A model generated the notes under the pieces. That model did no database searches, was not told where the DNA came from, and saw only the letters and a program-made list of their open reading frames with translations. From Halocaridina rubra (lineage: Eukaryota; Arthropoda; Malacostraca; Decapoda; Atyidae), in the NCBI GenBank assembly GCA_037179515.1, contig JAXCGZ010000068.1:67501-131500 (forward strand): a stretch of 64,000 nt of DNA, written 5' to 3'. The translations under genes and the position numbers were made by a program. Each line of letters opens with the position of its first letter. Positions within the stretch are counted from its first letter, which is position 1. Below, piece by piece: positions 29,837-42,937 of this stretch.

Positions 29837-30022
29837 CCCAAGTTGAAATCGCAGAAACTCCAGAAACATCACAAATAACTATTACTTATAAGTGTATTAC
29901 AAACTTTATGTTGAATATACTGTATACTAGATACAGGATAACGCACTCCAGGAGGTCATAGTTTTGAAAATAAATGCATTCTTTGATGTGGTGCTACTTT
30001 TTTTTATGACTTTGAATGTTAC

Positions 30023-30688
30023 TATGACGTATTAGTGTTTGCTATAATAAGATAATACTGGAAGTCGTGGAGTTATATCTCTCCTGAATGACATTAATGT
30101 TGTATTCTTATTTTGCTAGGTCGATGATAACAGATAGGCATCTTATCATTATATTACGTTATTAGTTCTAAACTTATTCTACACCTCAAAGCTCCCCGTC
30201 TATACCTCAAAGTTCACCGTCCCCATAGGGTAAATTTCTAAGAGATCTTATATCTGCCCCGATCAAGTTCTAACTAACTCTCAACTATTATTAACTCATA
30301 CTTTCTTGTATGACCAAGATGGCAGGGCGTGGCGGCTTGGACAGCCTTGCCAATAGGCTTCCAGCTGGAGGGATTTCCCTCCCTCGTGGGTGGTTTTTAG
30401 GCAGGGCTATCAAGTAGGCCTATCAAGTATTTTCCCAGGTACACGTATGTACACACATGTAGATGTTTCTAGTGGAAACGTCTTGAGCTTTGTGACCATA
30501 TTGACCTCTATCAGCATTTGGCACCTATATGTGAGGCCTAAAGGCTGGACAATATATCTAGTTGTCACAGGTTGGTAAACACCATCCTGCTCAGAAAATA
30601 CTTGGGGAATATCAGTAACACACTTGACTTTCCTACACCACATGAGCTATTTCTATTTCATTTTATGGCTTAGACTTTTCTTATGACA
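30023..30688 (-). mobile_element. Solo LTR-like element, diverged copy
   Basis: The whole stretch is the reverse complement of the solo LTR at 50460-51330, in the same block order. Shared blocks include AAGTCGTGGAGTTATATCTC, ACAGATAGGCATCTTATC, the ACACCTCAAAGCTCCCCGTC block, the AAGATGGCAGGGCGTGGC block, GACCTCTATCAGCATTTGGC and the terminal CTTTTCTTATGACA. The ends are mutated and no convincing target duplication remains. A duplicated 20-bp segment (ACCTCAAAGxTCxCCGTC twice) occurs at about 30183-30222. Confidence 0.65.
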
Positions 30689-30689
30689 C

Positions 30690-31020
30690 TCCCCACCACC
30701 ACCCTGGAATATTTTATTTCAGACAAAGTATTAAACATTTTTTGAGAGCCTTATAATTTTTAACTATCATTATTTAAAAAAAAAAAAAAAAAGGGCAGAA
30801 CTATCTAATCTGAAGACTTAAGACATACATTTTCATATAATTATCTAAACAGATTACAGTAATATAAAAATTACTATGCTCCTTAATGCTTACTAAAGTT
30901 CTGAAAGAAATTCTATTGTCAAGGGACTTAATCCATACAGAACATTTGATTTCTGAAAAAGACTAACAAAAGAAAAATATGTTCCTTACAATAAGCATAC
31001 TAATTAAAGAAAAAAGAATC
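30690..31020. other. AT-rich stretch, nothing recognised
   Basis: Includes an A-run at 30775-30793. No coding or repeat signature. Confidence 0.4.
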
Positions 31021-31026
31021 AAAATT

Positions 31027-31335
31027 AAGTATTCACAATTACAATATATAGCTAGTAATCATTGACAAAATTATTTAAAAAAAACTAATTAAGCTATTAT
31101 AATACCCAATTAATATAAAATACAGTTGGATATGATCTCTACAAACATTCAGCAATATAAAAATGATAACATAGTACAAAAATATTCACAATTGCAATAT
31201 ATAGCTACTAGTCATTGACAAAATTATTTCAGAAAGAAACTGATAAAAAGAGGCTTAATACCCAATTAACAAAAAATACAGTTGGATATTATCTCTGCAA
31301 ATATGCGGCAATAGAACGATTATCATTGCACAAAA
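31027..31335. repeat. Tandem duplication, unit about 154 bp
   Basis: TATTCACAATTACAATATAT AGCTAG at about 31029 recurs as TATTCACAATTGCAATATAT AGCTAC at about 31183. Each is followed by TCATTGACAAAATTATTT, then TACCCAATTAA and ATACAGTTGGATAT. Confidence 0.85.
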
Positions 31336-31804
31336 AAGAAATCAACAAGCACAATTGATGAATGACAACTATTCATTAATGACACTTACTATATTAAACC
31401 TTATGCTACATAGTTTTTTCTATCTCTATTTATTACTTCTAAGGGAGGCAATGAGGATTTCTTAACTTAAATCTTAAAAGCTAAAGAGACTGCAATTTTT
31501 ACGTCCATCGAAAATTTTCAAAGACAGTGTGGAATTTTTCTTTTTGTAAAAGTTCTAATATATATAGGGATTTTTCATCTCCCTTTTTTATTAGTTTGGA
31601 ATTTATTTTAGGAGGGTCTTTTTTTTTCTGTTTGTATAAGGACAGTGGGGACTTTTTCTTTCCCATCTTCATCAGTTTGGATATGTAGCTGAAAAAAGTT
31701 ATTACTTTTTTTTGGGACATGTCTAGCTTTTTAGTTATAGGGATTTTTCATCTCCCTCTCTCATTCCCCACCTGTCCCTCCCCACCCAGAATTGCTAGGT
31801 CTTG

Positions 31805-32090
31805 GGCTTATATGTTTGCAGATGATGCAAAGATTGTGAAGAAAGTAAAAAACGAGAACAATGGTAGAGAACTTCAGGAGGATCTAAATAGTCTGCATGA
31901 GTGGTCAAGAAAAGTGGCTAATGAAATTCAATACTTCAGAATGTAAGGTAATGAGAATGGGTACAAGTGCAAGAAGGCCCAAGCTTGACTACTCGGTGGC
32001 TGGGGTACAACTTCAAGAGACAGAAAATGAGAGCGATCTAGGAGTAAACAGACTGGCAGATTTGTCTCCAGAAATACATATAGAAACAAA
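31805..32090 (+). mobile_element. CR1-family LINE, internal RT fragment
   Basis: On + it encodes MFADDAKIVKKVKNENNGRE (31820-31880), then QEDLNSLHEWS and, after a frameshift near 31910, KVMRMGTSARRPKLDYSVA down to ADLSPEIH. It is collinear with the YADD-to-thumb region of ORF2 in the 40-kb copy. Truncated at both ends. Confidence 0.85.
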
Positions 32091-32094
32091 ATAA

Positions 32095-33765
32095 CTTAGT
32101 GTACAAATAAAGAGACACCGAAGCATATAGCCATTCTTTTTCTGTTTAACATTGCAAATAGAGCTAGTGAAATAAAGATACACATGCTTGTCTATTATGG
32201 CAATCTTTTCTCTTTTTATAAATCAGAGGGTTGAGTTGAAGCGCACACTGGCTATAAGTCAAACATACCTCCAACGAAATTTAAACAAAATACTACAATG
32301 TTATTTGATAATTATATTAAATAAAATATGAAACTCTTGGAAGCTTAACAAGCATTATAAATTAAATTTATTTTACACTAAAGCTGATAATCTAAAGAAA
32401 ATTTCTTATTTTTTTATTTATTCATCTCTACTACTATCAACAAAATTTACGATTATCCTTTCTTAATAAACGATATAAAAGGACTTAAGTATCATTATTT
32501 TGAAATTTCAAACTCAAAGTATATGCTCTGAGAATCTCAGTTTTCTTAATTGGCTCATTTGTAATTATAAATTTCATGACAATGACAGTAATTAACAATA
32601 ATTATCTCTAGATAAGCTTTTCAAAATCTTTAATATCTTTATCTCTTCGAAATGTCACAATTATCATATGAAGGCTTATATACGCTTTTCAACAACAAAA
32701 AATATATAAAAAAATCGTGTATCTGAAAAGAATATAAAAAGCTTGTATCTGTGCACGCAGTAATAAAATTAAAAGATAATATTTCATTTGCAACATTAAA
32801 GAATGAATTCCGCTTTGTTTGAAAATCTCTTAAGGAATCGTACATAAAAATAACATATATATATTTTTCGAGTGACTATTCAACAGAATTACCTCAGGAG
32901 ACAGGGGGGAAGTTATATATTTTTTCCTCCTTTTTTTATGCTTACAATCAGTTAGGTACTTAACTACCCTCTTTTTTAACTCTCTTTTCTTTTCCTATCC
33001 ACAATATTGCTGAATATTTGTCGTCTGGACTTCAGATGGCTAGCTTTTGCGGGGAGCTTTGCGTGCAGGCACTGTTCCTCCCCTGTCGCTTCAGTTTCGG
33101 GATTGACTTCATCTCTTTCAAATACAAGAATCATCTGCGCAACATTCTTGCTGTCATTTCTTGTGAGTTTACACTCCCTTCTTTATGACCAAGCTGAAAT
33201 AGTGGTGAAAAACATTAGCATGGCTTAAACTTCAAAGTTTTATTTTATATGTTTAGAGCATATACTTTCGGACAAATAATGTAAATACTGCAGCTAGAAA
33301 AAAAATAAAAAATCATTCATAGATTCGCGTCCTTTATCACTTAATATCTCTCTTGGAATTTTCGAAAATCGAGTAATAATCTCACTGGCGGAGTAAGGGA
33401 CAAAAAAAAAAAAATAAATAAAAAATCTGCATCTCGGCCATACCTGGCCAGGCGGAACATAGCATTGCCTCAAAGATATCTCTTAATAGATATCGCAATG
33501 GCTACATTACCTCCCATTAAAACTATGCGCATATCAACAAATACACCTTCTTCAATCGCATATGGCTTGCAGTAAGACATGTGTGATGCAGGGGAAGAGT
33601 CCTCCCAGACTCAGTCCCCATCCTGCTTCTTTACGAACTTCTCTCAATTTCATTCACAAATGCCCTCTCTATATCACTCAAAGGTGGTCGCCCTCAATCG
33701 TTCAATATCTCCCCCCTTTCTCTGTCGCTACCATTCACGCATTTGCTCACCAATTCTCTCTCTGC
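32095..33765. other. Non-coding stretch, nothing recognised
   Basis: AT-rich with short random frames. A CT-rich part near 33600-33760 precedes the SINE. Confidence 0.4.
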
Positions 33766-33766
33766 T

Positions 33767-33964
33767 GGCTAGTACAGTGGTAACACGCTGGCTTCACATT
33801 CACGAGGTCGAAAGATCGGTTCCCGTCCAAGACCGAGAGTTTAAGCTGTTTACTGGCAGGAACTGCTGTGGTTGGACACCACAGTGGGGGGTTGGGGCTT
33901 GCCCTGGCTAACGAATACCCATTGTATTGAAATGGAAATAAAGTTTGTTTGTTTGTTTGTTTGT
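33767..33964 (+). mobile_element. tRNA-derived SINE, family B, full copy
   Basis: The head GGCTAGTACAGTGGTAACAC fits a pol III A box and the later GATCGGTTCCCGTCC a B box. The body contains GACCGAGAGTTTAAGCTG, TGGACACCACAGTGGGGGG and TTGGGGCTTGCCCTGGCTAA. The 3' end TGAAATGGAAATAAAG is followed by a (GTTT)n tail. Three other copies occur at 39.1, 46.6 and 50.9 kb. Confidence 0.8.
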
Positions 33965-34147
33965 TCTCCCATTCATTGCACACATTTTTTCCCCATTACT
34001 CAGAAGGAATGTGTTTGAGGCTGCGGATGGCGGGTGATCGCATGACTGTGTCAACGGTTCCTAGGTCCTCTCTATACTCCCCATCGACAGTATGGTAGGG
34101 CGACACCCTAACCTCCCTATCAAGGCACAATTTACTCTACTCTCTTT

Positions 34148-34347
34148 CCCGACCATATTGACCTCTATCGGCACTTGGCGCCTATATGTGAAAGGTCTAA
34201 AGGCTGAACATTATATCTAGTTGTCATGGGTTGGTAAACACCATCCTGCCCAGAAAATACATGGAGAATATTAGTTGCACACTTGACTTTGCTACACCAC
34301 ATGGGCTATTTCTATTTCATTTTATGGCTTAGACTTTTCTTACAACA
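34148..34347 (-). mobile_element. LTR fragment of the 30.0/50.5-kb family
   Basis: It matches 30488-30688 closely block by block: ACCATATTGACCTCTATCGG, GCCTATATGTGA, GGTTGGTAAACACCATCCTG, CACACTTGACTTTGCTACAC and TTTCATTTTATGGCTTAGAC. The terminus is CTTTTCTTACAACA. Only about 200 bp of one end of the LTR is present. Confidence 0.7.
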
Positions 34348-34450
34348 ACTATATTCATGTTTCATCTTCTTTACACATTATATAATTTGTAGATTATTTA
34401 AATATAGAGTTTATTATCAAATGAATTAACGTTTAAAAGAGCAATTAACA

Positions 34451-37119
<2,669 letters not shown>

Positions 37120-37718
37120 AAGTTATGGACAGTAATAACTAAGTCGTTCTTAAATGTATACAAAATTGTTCAGAAAAATGAAAAAAATTTTGCTTTAAAA
37201 GTTCTTTTGAAGAGTATATCTAGTAGTTAGTTGACATAAAAAGCTTCATAATATCGGATTTATTACTTTATTCCTTTTTTTATTATTTCAAATTTTATTA
37301 ATGTGCTTTTTATTGCAAAACAGTGTTGTGTACAGCTTTTTTTTCCAGATCACTTGGGGATGATAAACGAGAGGGCATTGTCATTCTTTATGTGGTAACC
37401 CCCGTCAGTTCAGCTGGAACAGTGCATTTGTGATCATGGGCTTTTCTAACTCTCGCAGCTTTCATGTGGAATATCAGCTGTCTATAGATCACTTGATATA
37501 AAAAATAGTTGGATTTTAAGATACTTGCAGTCACTGTCACTTTCTAATAAAAGTCTGCACAGTGAACTCCGGTTAACTTGTGGGATTAAGATTCTTTCAT
37601 AAGCACTTTTGTCATATATTTTATTATTACGTGATGACACGTTTTGTTTAGAGGGATGCTGCTTGAAGGCTGTATTGGACGTGGCCGGCTATAAAGTCAT
37701 GAAAAAAAATTCACATAC
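37120..37718. other. Non-coding stretch, nothing recognised
   Basis: No gene or repeat signature visible. Confidence 0.4.
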
Positions 37719-37857
<139 letters not shown>

Positions 37858-37861
37858 TTTT

Positions 37862-38130
37862 TATTTATTTTTTTTTTTAATGATTGTGACACCAGGATTG
37901 GCCAAAATGATAAAATATAAATCTACCCTCACCGAGCCTGGGCACGAAGAAAACATAGAGCAAAATAGAGATGGGGAGTATTGTGACTTGTCAGATGTGA
38001 AGGGATAATAAGACTTGTGTAACGAATAGCCAAGAATATTCGGTGTTGGTGTAGGCATAGAATGAGAACCGTAACTGAAGGAAGATTTAACATCGAACTG
38101 TCCTGGACAGTCTTATCTAAGTCCACAAGA
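37862..38130 (-). mobile_element. LINE 3' end fragment (GACACCAGG family), second copy
   Basis: TTTAATGATTGTGACACCAG, GCCTGGGCACGAAGAAAAC and GACTTGTCAGATGTGAAGGG follow in the same order and spacing as at 28672. The poly(T) run on + is a sense-strand poly(A) tail, and it merges into the (ATT)n/(TA)n tract. Confidence 0.6.
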
Positions 38131-38189
38131 CCCTTCAGCAGTAGTATCGTAACAGGTGGTTGGTGCCATGGGCCAATCTACTACATGGC

Positions 38190-38275
38190 AATTAGGTTGT
38201 TTAGGTTTGGTTAGGTTAGACTTTTCCTGTGACTTTTTTCAGTTACTTTTTTACCTGGATTCGTATTGGAATATA
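38190..38275. repeat. Dispersed GGTTAGGTTAGACTTTTCC repeat
   Basis: GGTTAGGTTAGACTTTTCCT GTGACTTTTTTCAGTTAC and TTTTTTACCTGGATTC, shared with 3380-3835 and 53030-53210. Two or three TTAGG-like units are embedded. Confidence 0.5.
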
Positions 38276-38815
38276 CTGTTCCACTACTGACCTCAGATTT
38301 CAAATTATTTACTGAGTGCGCGTGATGTAATGAGAAACTCTACCCGCAAGAAACGGCATGGGCGTCAGTCGCTCTTATTACCTGAGGTCGACATTTCATA
38401 CCTGCGACACAGGTGCTCTTCGACTTCAGGTCTTCAGCTATAAAGCTTGGTTGCATATTCGCATTAAGTAAATTTTTGTATTACTGGTTTATTTATCAAT
38501 GTAATATCCTTATTCACCAGTGTCCACATTACTATGTGTTATTCATACTTACAGTTAATGCACTGTAATGCGTATGTGCACACATACGTACATACGCACA
38601 CGCGCGCTCACACTAGTGCATATAAAAGGAAATTGATCCGCATGTAAATAATGAACAAAAATTACGTATGGAAGAATGAAGCAATATTAGCTCTTAAGAG
38701 CATATTTTATTCATAGGTGATTTCTTAAGGTTTCAAGTAATAAGTGTTAGATTAGTCCGTTGTATTAATTTTCTATTTATAGTTTTTTCTTTGCCATACA
38801 TACATACATACACAC

Positions 38816-38879
<64 letters not shown>

Positions 38880-39120
38880 CAGAGTTATCAGAATGTTTGA
38901 AAAATTCGTTAACGTTACATATTTTTCATATATTTGTGCCAAGTCATTTACACTCTTCAAATAAAAATATAAGATTGGGCATATGAGAGACACTTTTCAA
39001 AACCCGAGATACTTGTTTTACGAGAGATTTTTAACATGGGAGTTTGACTGAATTTACCACATGAGAAAATGAGACGTACAGCTATGTAAAGCTCACGTGC
39101 GCATGAGAGAGAGAGTAATT
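38276..39120. other. Non-coding stretch with one (TA)n tract
   Basis: No gene seen. A 56-bp (TA)n tract lies at 38821-38877. Confidence 0.5.
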
Positions 39121-39127
39121 ATAATAA

Positions 39128-39317
39128 TAATAATAATAATAAACTTTATTTCCATTTTACAATGGGTATTCGTCAGCCAGGACAAGCCCCAACCCCCCAC
39201 TGTGATGTCCACCCACAGCAGTTCCTGCCAGTAAACAGCTTAAACTCTCGGTCTTGGACGGGGACCGATCTTTCGACCTCGTGAATGCGAAGCCAGCGCG
39301 TTACCACTGTACTAGCC

Positions 39318-39318
<1 letters not shown>
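39128..39318 (-). mobile_element. tRNA-derived SINE, family B, inserted in (GA)n
   Basis: Reverse complement of the copy at 33767 over its whole length, including the A-box head (GGCTAGTACAGTGGTAACGC at 39298-39318) and the AATGGAAATAAAG end. The tail here is (ATT)n on - (fwd ATAATAATA at 39119-39140). GAGAGAGAG occurs on both sides, so the SINE interrupts a GA microsatellite. Confidence 0.8.
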
Positions 39319-39349
<31 letters not shown>

Positions 39350-39445
39350 TCTACCATCTTTAGTCCTGTATGGCAAGAATTGAAACTAAAGCATGATTAT
39401 TTCAAGCATTTACATGAACCAGAGACATGAAATAACGTTATCCCC

Positions 39446-39485
<40 letters not shown>

Positions 39486-39592
39486 TGCAATCTACCATCT
39501 TTAGTCCTATATGGCAAGAATTTATATTAAAGCATGATTATTTCAAGCATTTACATGAGCCAGACACATGAAATAACGTTATCCCCAAATGA
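39319..39592. repeat. Direct duplication, unit about 140 bp, separated by (GA)n
   Basis: TGCAATCTACCATCTTTAGT CCT and AAGCATGATTATTTCAAGCA TTTACATGA, then GAAATAACGTTATCCCCAAA TGAGAG, occur at about 39345-39452 and again at about 39485-39592. They are separated by about 38 bp of GA. Confidence 0.9.
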
Positions 39593-39920
39593 GAGCATTT
39601 GACGATTATTTCAAGCCACGGCTATTAACTAAGGGTAATTAAGAAAGTAAACAATAGTAAACTAGCAGTAAAAGTTTGAATGCCGATGTGGCACGATGGT
39701 GCCACTAACATGGACGGGGTTTGAACGTTTTGAAGAGGAACGACGATAACTACAAATTTGATTCTGAAACATTTATTGTTCGATAAAATAACGTGGTGTA
39801 ATCTGCTGATTAATGTGTGGCTTTCTGTAATGGTAACTACAATTGCGGGCTCATGTCATCATCCATAACTAAATAGTTAAAAAGAATTATTTTTTCCAAC
39901 ATCGAAACAAAGTTTACTCA

Positions 39921-39923
<3 letters not shown>

Positions 39924-40008
<85 letters not shown>

Positions 40009-40020
40009 ATATATATATAT
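39924..40020. repeat. (TA)n microsatellite at the 3' end of the intact CR1
   Basis: About 97 bp of TA directly followed by TGTGATTACCTAATTGTG, the reverse complement of the CR1 3' terminus. Confidence 0.95.
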
Positions 40021-40112
40021 GTGATTACCTAATTGTGATTACCTAATTGTGTTTACGGGAAAGAGCCCAAAGCTCGTATCTTCCCGTCTCCTGATCGGTT
40101 CCATTTTTAGAC

Positions 40113-42935
40113 TTAGTGATACTTATCATACCTGTCCTTAAAACTATGGATTGAGGTAGCATTAACTACCTCCTCGCTTAGCGAATTCCAATTATCAACT
40201 ACTCTTACACTGAAAAAGTATTTCCTTACATCCTGCAAACAAGTTTTCTTCCGAAGCTTCAAACTATGACCTCTAGTTCTAGAGCAAGCCATATCGAAAT
40301 ATCGATCCCTATCCACTCTATCATAACCATGAAGAAATTTAAAGACTGTCACCATATCCCCCCTTACTCTTCTAGCTTCGAGTGATGGCAAGTCTAATTC
40401 CCTCAGCCTCTCATCATAACCGAGATTGCGTATTTCTGGCACCAGTTTCGTGGCATGTCTTTGAACTTTTTCAAGCTTAGCTATGTGCTTTTTCAAGTGC
40501 GGATTCCAAAAGGGGGCTGCATATTCGAGTTTTGGCCTCACATAGGTTACATAAATATTTCTGAACATTTCCTTGTCCATGTGCCTGAAGGCTACCCTTA
40601 CATTTGATAAGAATGCATATGCTGCCCTTACTACGCCATTTATATGTATTTCTGGAGACAAATCTGCCAATATGTTTACTCCTAGATCTCTCTCATTTTC
40701 TGTCTCCTGAAGCTGTACTCCAGCCACCGAGTAGTCAAGCTTGGGCCTTCTTGCACTTGTACCCATTCTCATTACCTTACATTTTGAGGTATTGAATTTC
40801 ATTAGCCACTTTTCTGACCACTCATGCAGATTATTTAGATCCTCCTGAAGTTCTCTACCATTGTTCTCGTTTTTTACTTTCTTCACAATCTTTGCATCAT
40901 CTGCAAACATATTCATGAATGAATTTACAGACTCTGGTAGGTCATTTACATATACAAGGAACAAAAGTGGCCCTAAAACTGAACCCTGTGGAACTCCACT
41001 ACTAACTCTTCTCCATTCAGACACTGAGTGTCTTACTCTAACCCTCTGTTCCCTTCCTTCTAAGTAAGTTTTTATCCATTCCAAGACATTTCCACCTATT
41101 CTAGCCATTGATTGCAGCTTCCTAATAAGTCTCCCATGTGGAACAGTGTCAAACGCTTTCTGGAAGTCTAGGAATATGCAATCTGCCCAACCCTCTCTTT
41201 CCTGTAAGATTTGGCTTACCTCATCATAAAATTCTAATAAGTTTGTTACTGTTGATCTTCCTTCTCTGAAGCCATGTTGCCTCACTGACAAAAAGTTGAA
41301 GGATTCCAAGTGAAGAGAGATATGTTTCCTTAGTAGTTTCTCCATAAGTTTGCAAACTATGCTGGTCAAGGAAACTGGTCTATAGTTCAGAGCCGTATCC
41401 CTCCTTCCCTTTTTGAAGATAGGTATCACATTTGCTTGTTTCCAGCATCTTGGAATCTCCCCCGACTCCAATGACTCCTTAAATATGATACTTAGTGCCA
41501 CTGATATTGTGTTTGCGCATTTTTTAAGCACATGAGGGGATATGTCATCAGGACCTGTAGCTTTATGAACATCTAAATCCATCAGCGCCTTGCATACCTC
41601 TGTGGCTGTAAGGTTGATGTTCTCTAATACCGGCCCTTGAGCTTCTATCACTGCAATCTGAGGGGGTGGGGTATTTTCTACTGTAAATACTGACTGAAAC
41701 TCCTTGTTCAATTCTTTGCAGATCTCTTCGTCCGTCTCAGTGATGCTTCCATCCGCTCTCTTTAGCCTTAAAACCTGTTCTTTTACCTTCAGTTTTCCTC
41801 TGATAAAGCTGTGGAAAAGCTTGGGATTTTCTTTAGCCTTCCTGGTGATGTCCCTCTCATAATCTTTCTCTGCCTCTCTCCTTTTACTTAGGTAGTCATT
41901 TCTTGCTCTTTTGTAGGTTTGCCAGGCATTTATGTTTTTTCTCCTCCTATACCTTTTCCAGCATTTGTCTCTCCACTCCTTAGCTCTTTTACACCCATTA
42001 TCGAACCATTTCTCTCTGGCATGAATTACACCTACTTTGGTGACAGGTATGCAGCAATCTACTATCTTCCCATATTTCTCACAAAAGATGTCATACATTT
42101 CTTGTACAGATTTGTTGTAAAATAAGGTTCTCCAGTCAATAACTGCAAAAAGCTCATTCATTTTGATGTAATCTCCTTTCGGATAGTTCCTCCTCATGTC
42201 CTCAGTGCCTCTACTCTCAGGAAGAATGTCTTCAATGATATACTCCATCAACAACACACAGTGGTCACTCTTTCCAATTGGTGGTTCATACTCAATATTT
42301 TCAATATCCAACACATTATCTGTGAACACCAGATCAAGTAGTGATGGCTCATCCCCACCCCTGGCTCTTGTTGGTTCCATTACATGTTGGTGTAGGAAAT
42401 TCCCTTGTACGCAATCTAGGAATCTTGCCCCAAAGGAGTCCTCACCACTGTGTGGGTCAAGATTTATCCAATCTATCTCTTTATGATTAAAGTCTCCCAT
42501 AATCAAAATCCTACATTTTTTCTCCCGCGCCATGTTAACAACTGAGTTTATGACTTCAATCGTACCTATATGACTTTCCTCATAAATTTCAAGCCTATTT
42601 TGGTTCCTTGGTGGGTTGTATACAACAGTTATTATAATGCTCTCTGACCCAGTATTTATGCGAGCAACAAGAAATTCCCTGAACTCACTTTCTATAGCCA
42701 AGTTTATCTCTTCAGCTTGAATCCTCTCACTTATGAGCAGTGCTATCCCTCCACCAGTCCTCTCAGATCTTTCGACCCTTAGTATTCTGAAGCCCTTAGG
42801 AAAAACTGTGACACTGTTTATGTCCTCACTCAACTTAGTCTCTGTAATTGCTACTATATCTGCCTTACTGTTGTGAATCCTATCTTTTAATTCTACTGCC
42901 TTACCAGCTAATCCATCAGCATTTGTGTATAACAA
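40113..42935 (-). CDS. CR1 LINE ORF2 protein: apurinic-like endonuclease plus reverse transcriptase
   Basis: 940 codons from the TTG at 42935. This protein nicks target DNA and copies the element RNA there. The endonuclease occupies about residues 1-230: N5 (YTNADGL), E32 (TETK), GDFNHKEIDW with D148 and N150, LLDLVFTD, and SDH at 223-225. The reverse transcriptase occupies about 440-760: VIPIFKKGRRDTALNYRPVS, RQHGFREGRSTVTNLLEF, motif A FLDFQKAFD with D590, SGVPQGSVLGPLLFL, and FADD at 677-680. The thumb and C-terminal domain end in WNSLSEEVVNATSIHSFKDR. All catalytic residues are present, so it could be functional. The frame lacks an ATG until residue 135, inside the endonuclease. It is open about 95 bp further upstream, overlapping ORF1 in the -1 frame, which argues for frameshifting or reinitiation. 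Confidence 0.92.
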   Translation of the reverse strand: MLYTNADGLAGKAVELKDRIHNSKADIVAITETKLSEDINSVTVFPKGFRILRVERSERTGGGIALLISERIQAEEINLAIESEFREFLVARINTGSESIIITVVYNPPRNQNRLEIYEESHIGTIEVINSVVNMAREKKCRILIMGDFNHKEIDWINLDPHSGEDSFGARFLDCVQGNFLHQHVMEPTRARGGDEPSLLDLVFTDNVLDIENIEYEPPIGKSDHCVLLMEYIIEDILPESRGTEDMRRNYPKGDYIKMNELFAVIDWRTLFYNKSVQEMYDIFCEKYGKIVDCCIPVTKVGVIHAREKWFDNGCKRAKEWRDKCWKRYRRRKNINAWQTYKRARNDYLSKRREAEKDYERDITRKAKENPKLFHSFIRGKLKVKEQVLRLKRADGSITETDEEICKELNKEFQSVFTVENTPPPQIAVIEAQGPVLENINLTATEVCKALMDLDVHKATGPDDISPHVLKKCANTISVALSIIFKESLESGEIPRCWKQANVIPIFKKGRRDTALNYRPVSLTSIVCKLMEKLLRKHISLHLESFNFLSVRQHGFREGRSTVTNLLEFYDEVSQILQEREGWADCIFLDFQKAFDTVPHGRLIRKLQSMARIGGNVLEWIKTYLEGREQRVRVRHSVSEWRRVSSGVPQGSVLGPLLFLVYVNDLPESVNSFMNMFADDAKIVKKVKNENNGRELQEDLNNLHEWSEKWLMKFNTSKCKVMRMGTSARRPKLDYSVAGVQLQETENERDLGVNILADLSPEIHINGVVRAAYAFLSNVRVAFRHMDKEMFRNIYVTYVRPKLEYAAPFWNPHLKKHIAKLEKVQRHATKLVPEIRNLGYDERLRELDLPSLEARRVRGDMVTVFKFLHGYDRVDRDRYFDMACSRTRGHSLKLRKKTCLQDVRKYFFSVRVVDNWNSLSEEVVNATSIHSFKDRYDKYH

Positions 42936-42937
42936 TC

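Noticed and set aside
33562..33911. Frames over the SINE-B copy and its upstream CT-rich part
   Set aside because: The same peptide appears at each SINE-B copy; it is translation of a pol III-derived repeat.
40604..42486. Plus-strand frames of 60-100 codons across the CR1 copies (also 46.1-49.1 kb)
   Set aside because: Antisense shadows of ORF1 and ORF2; identical shadows recur at each CR1 copy.
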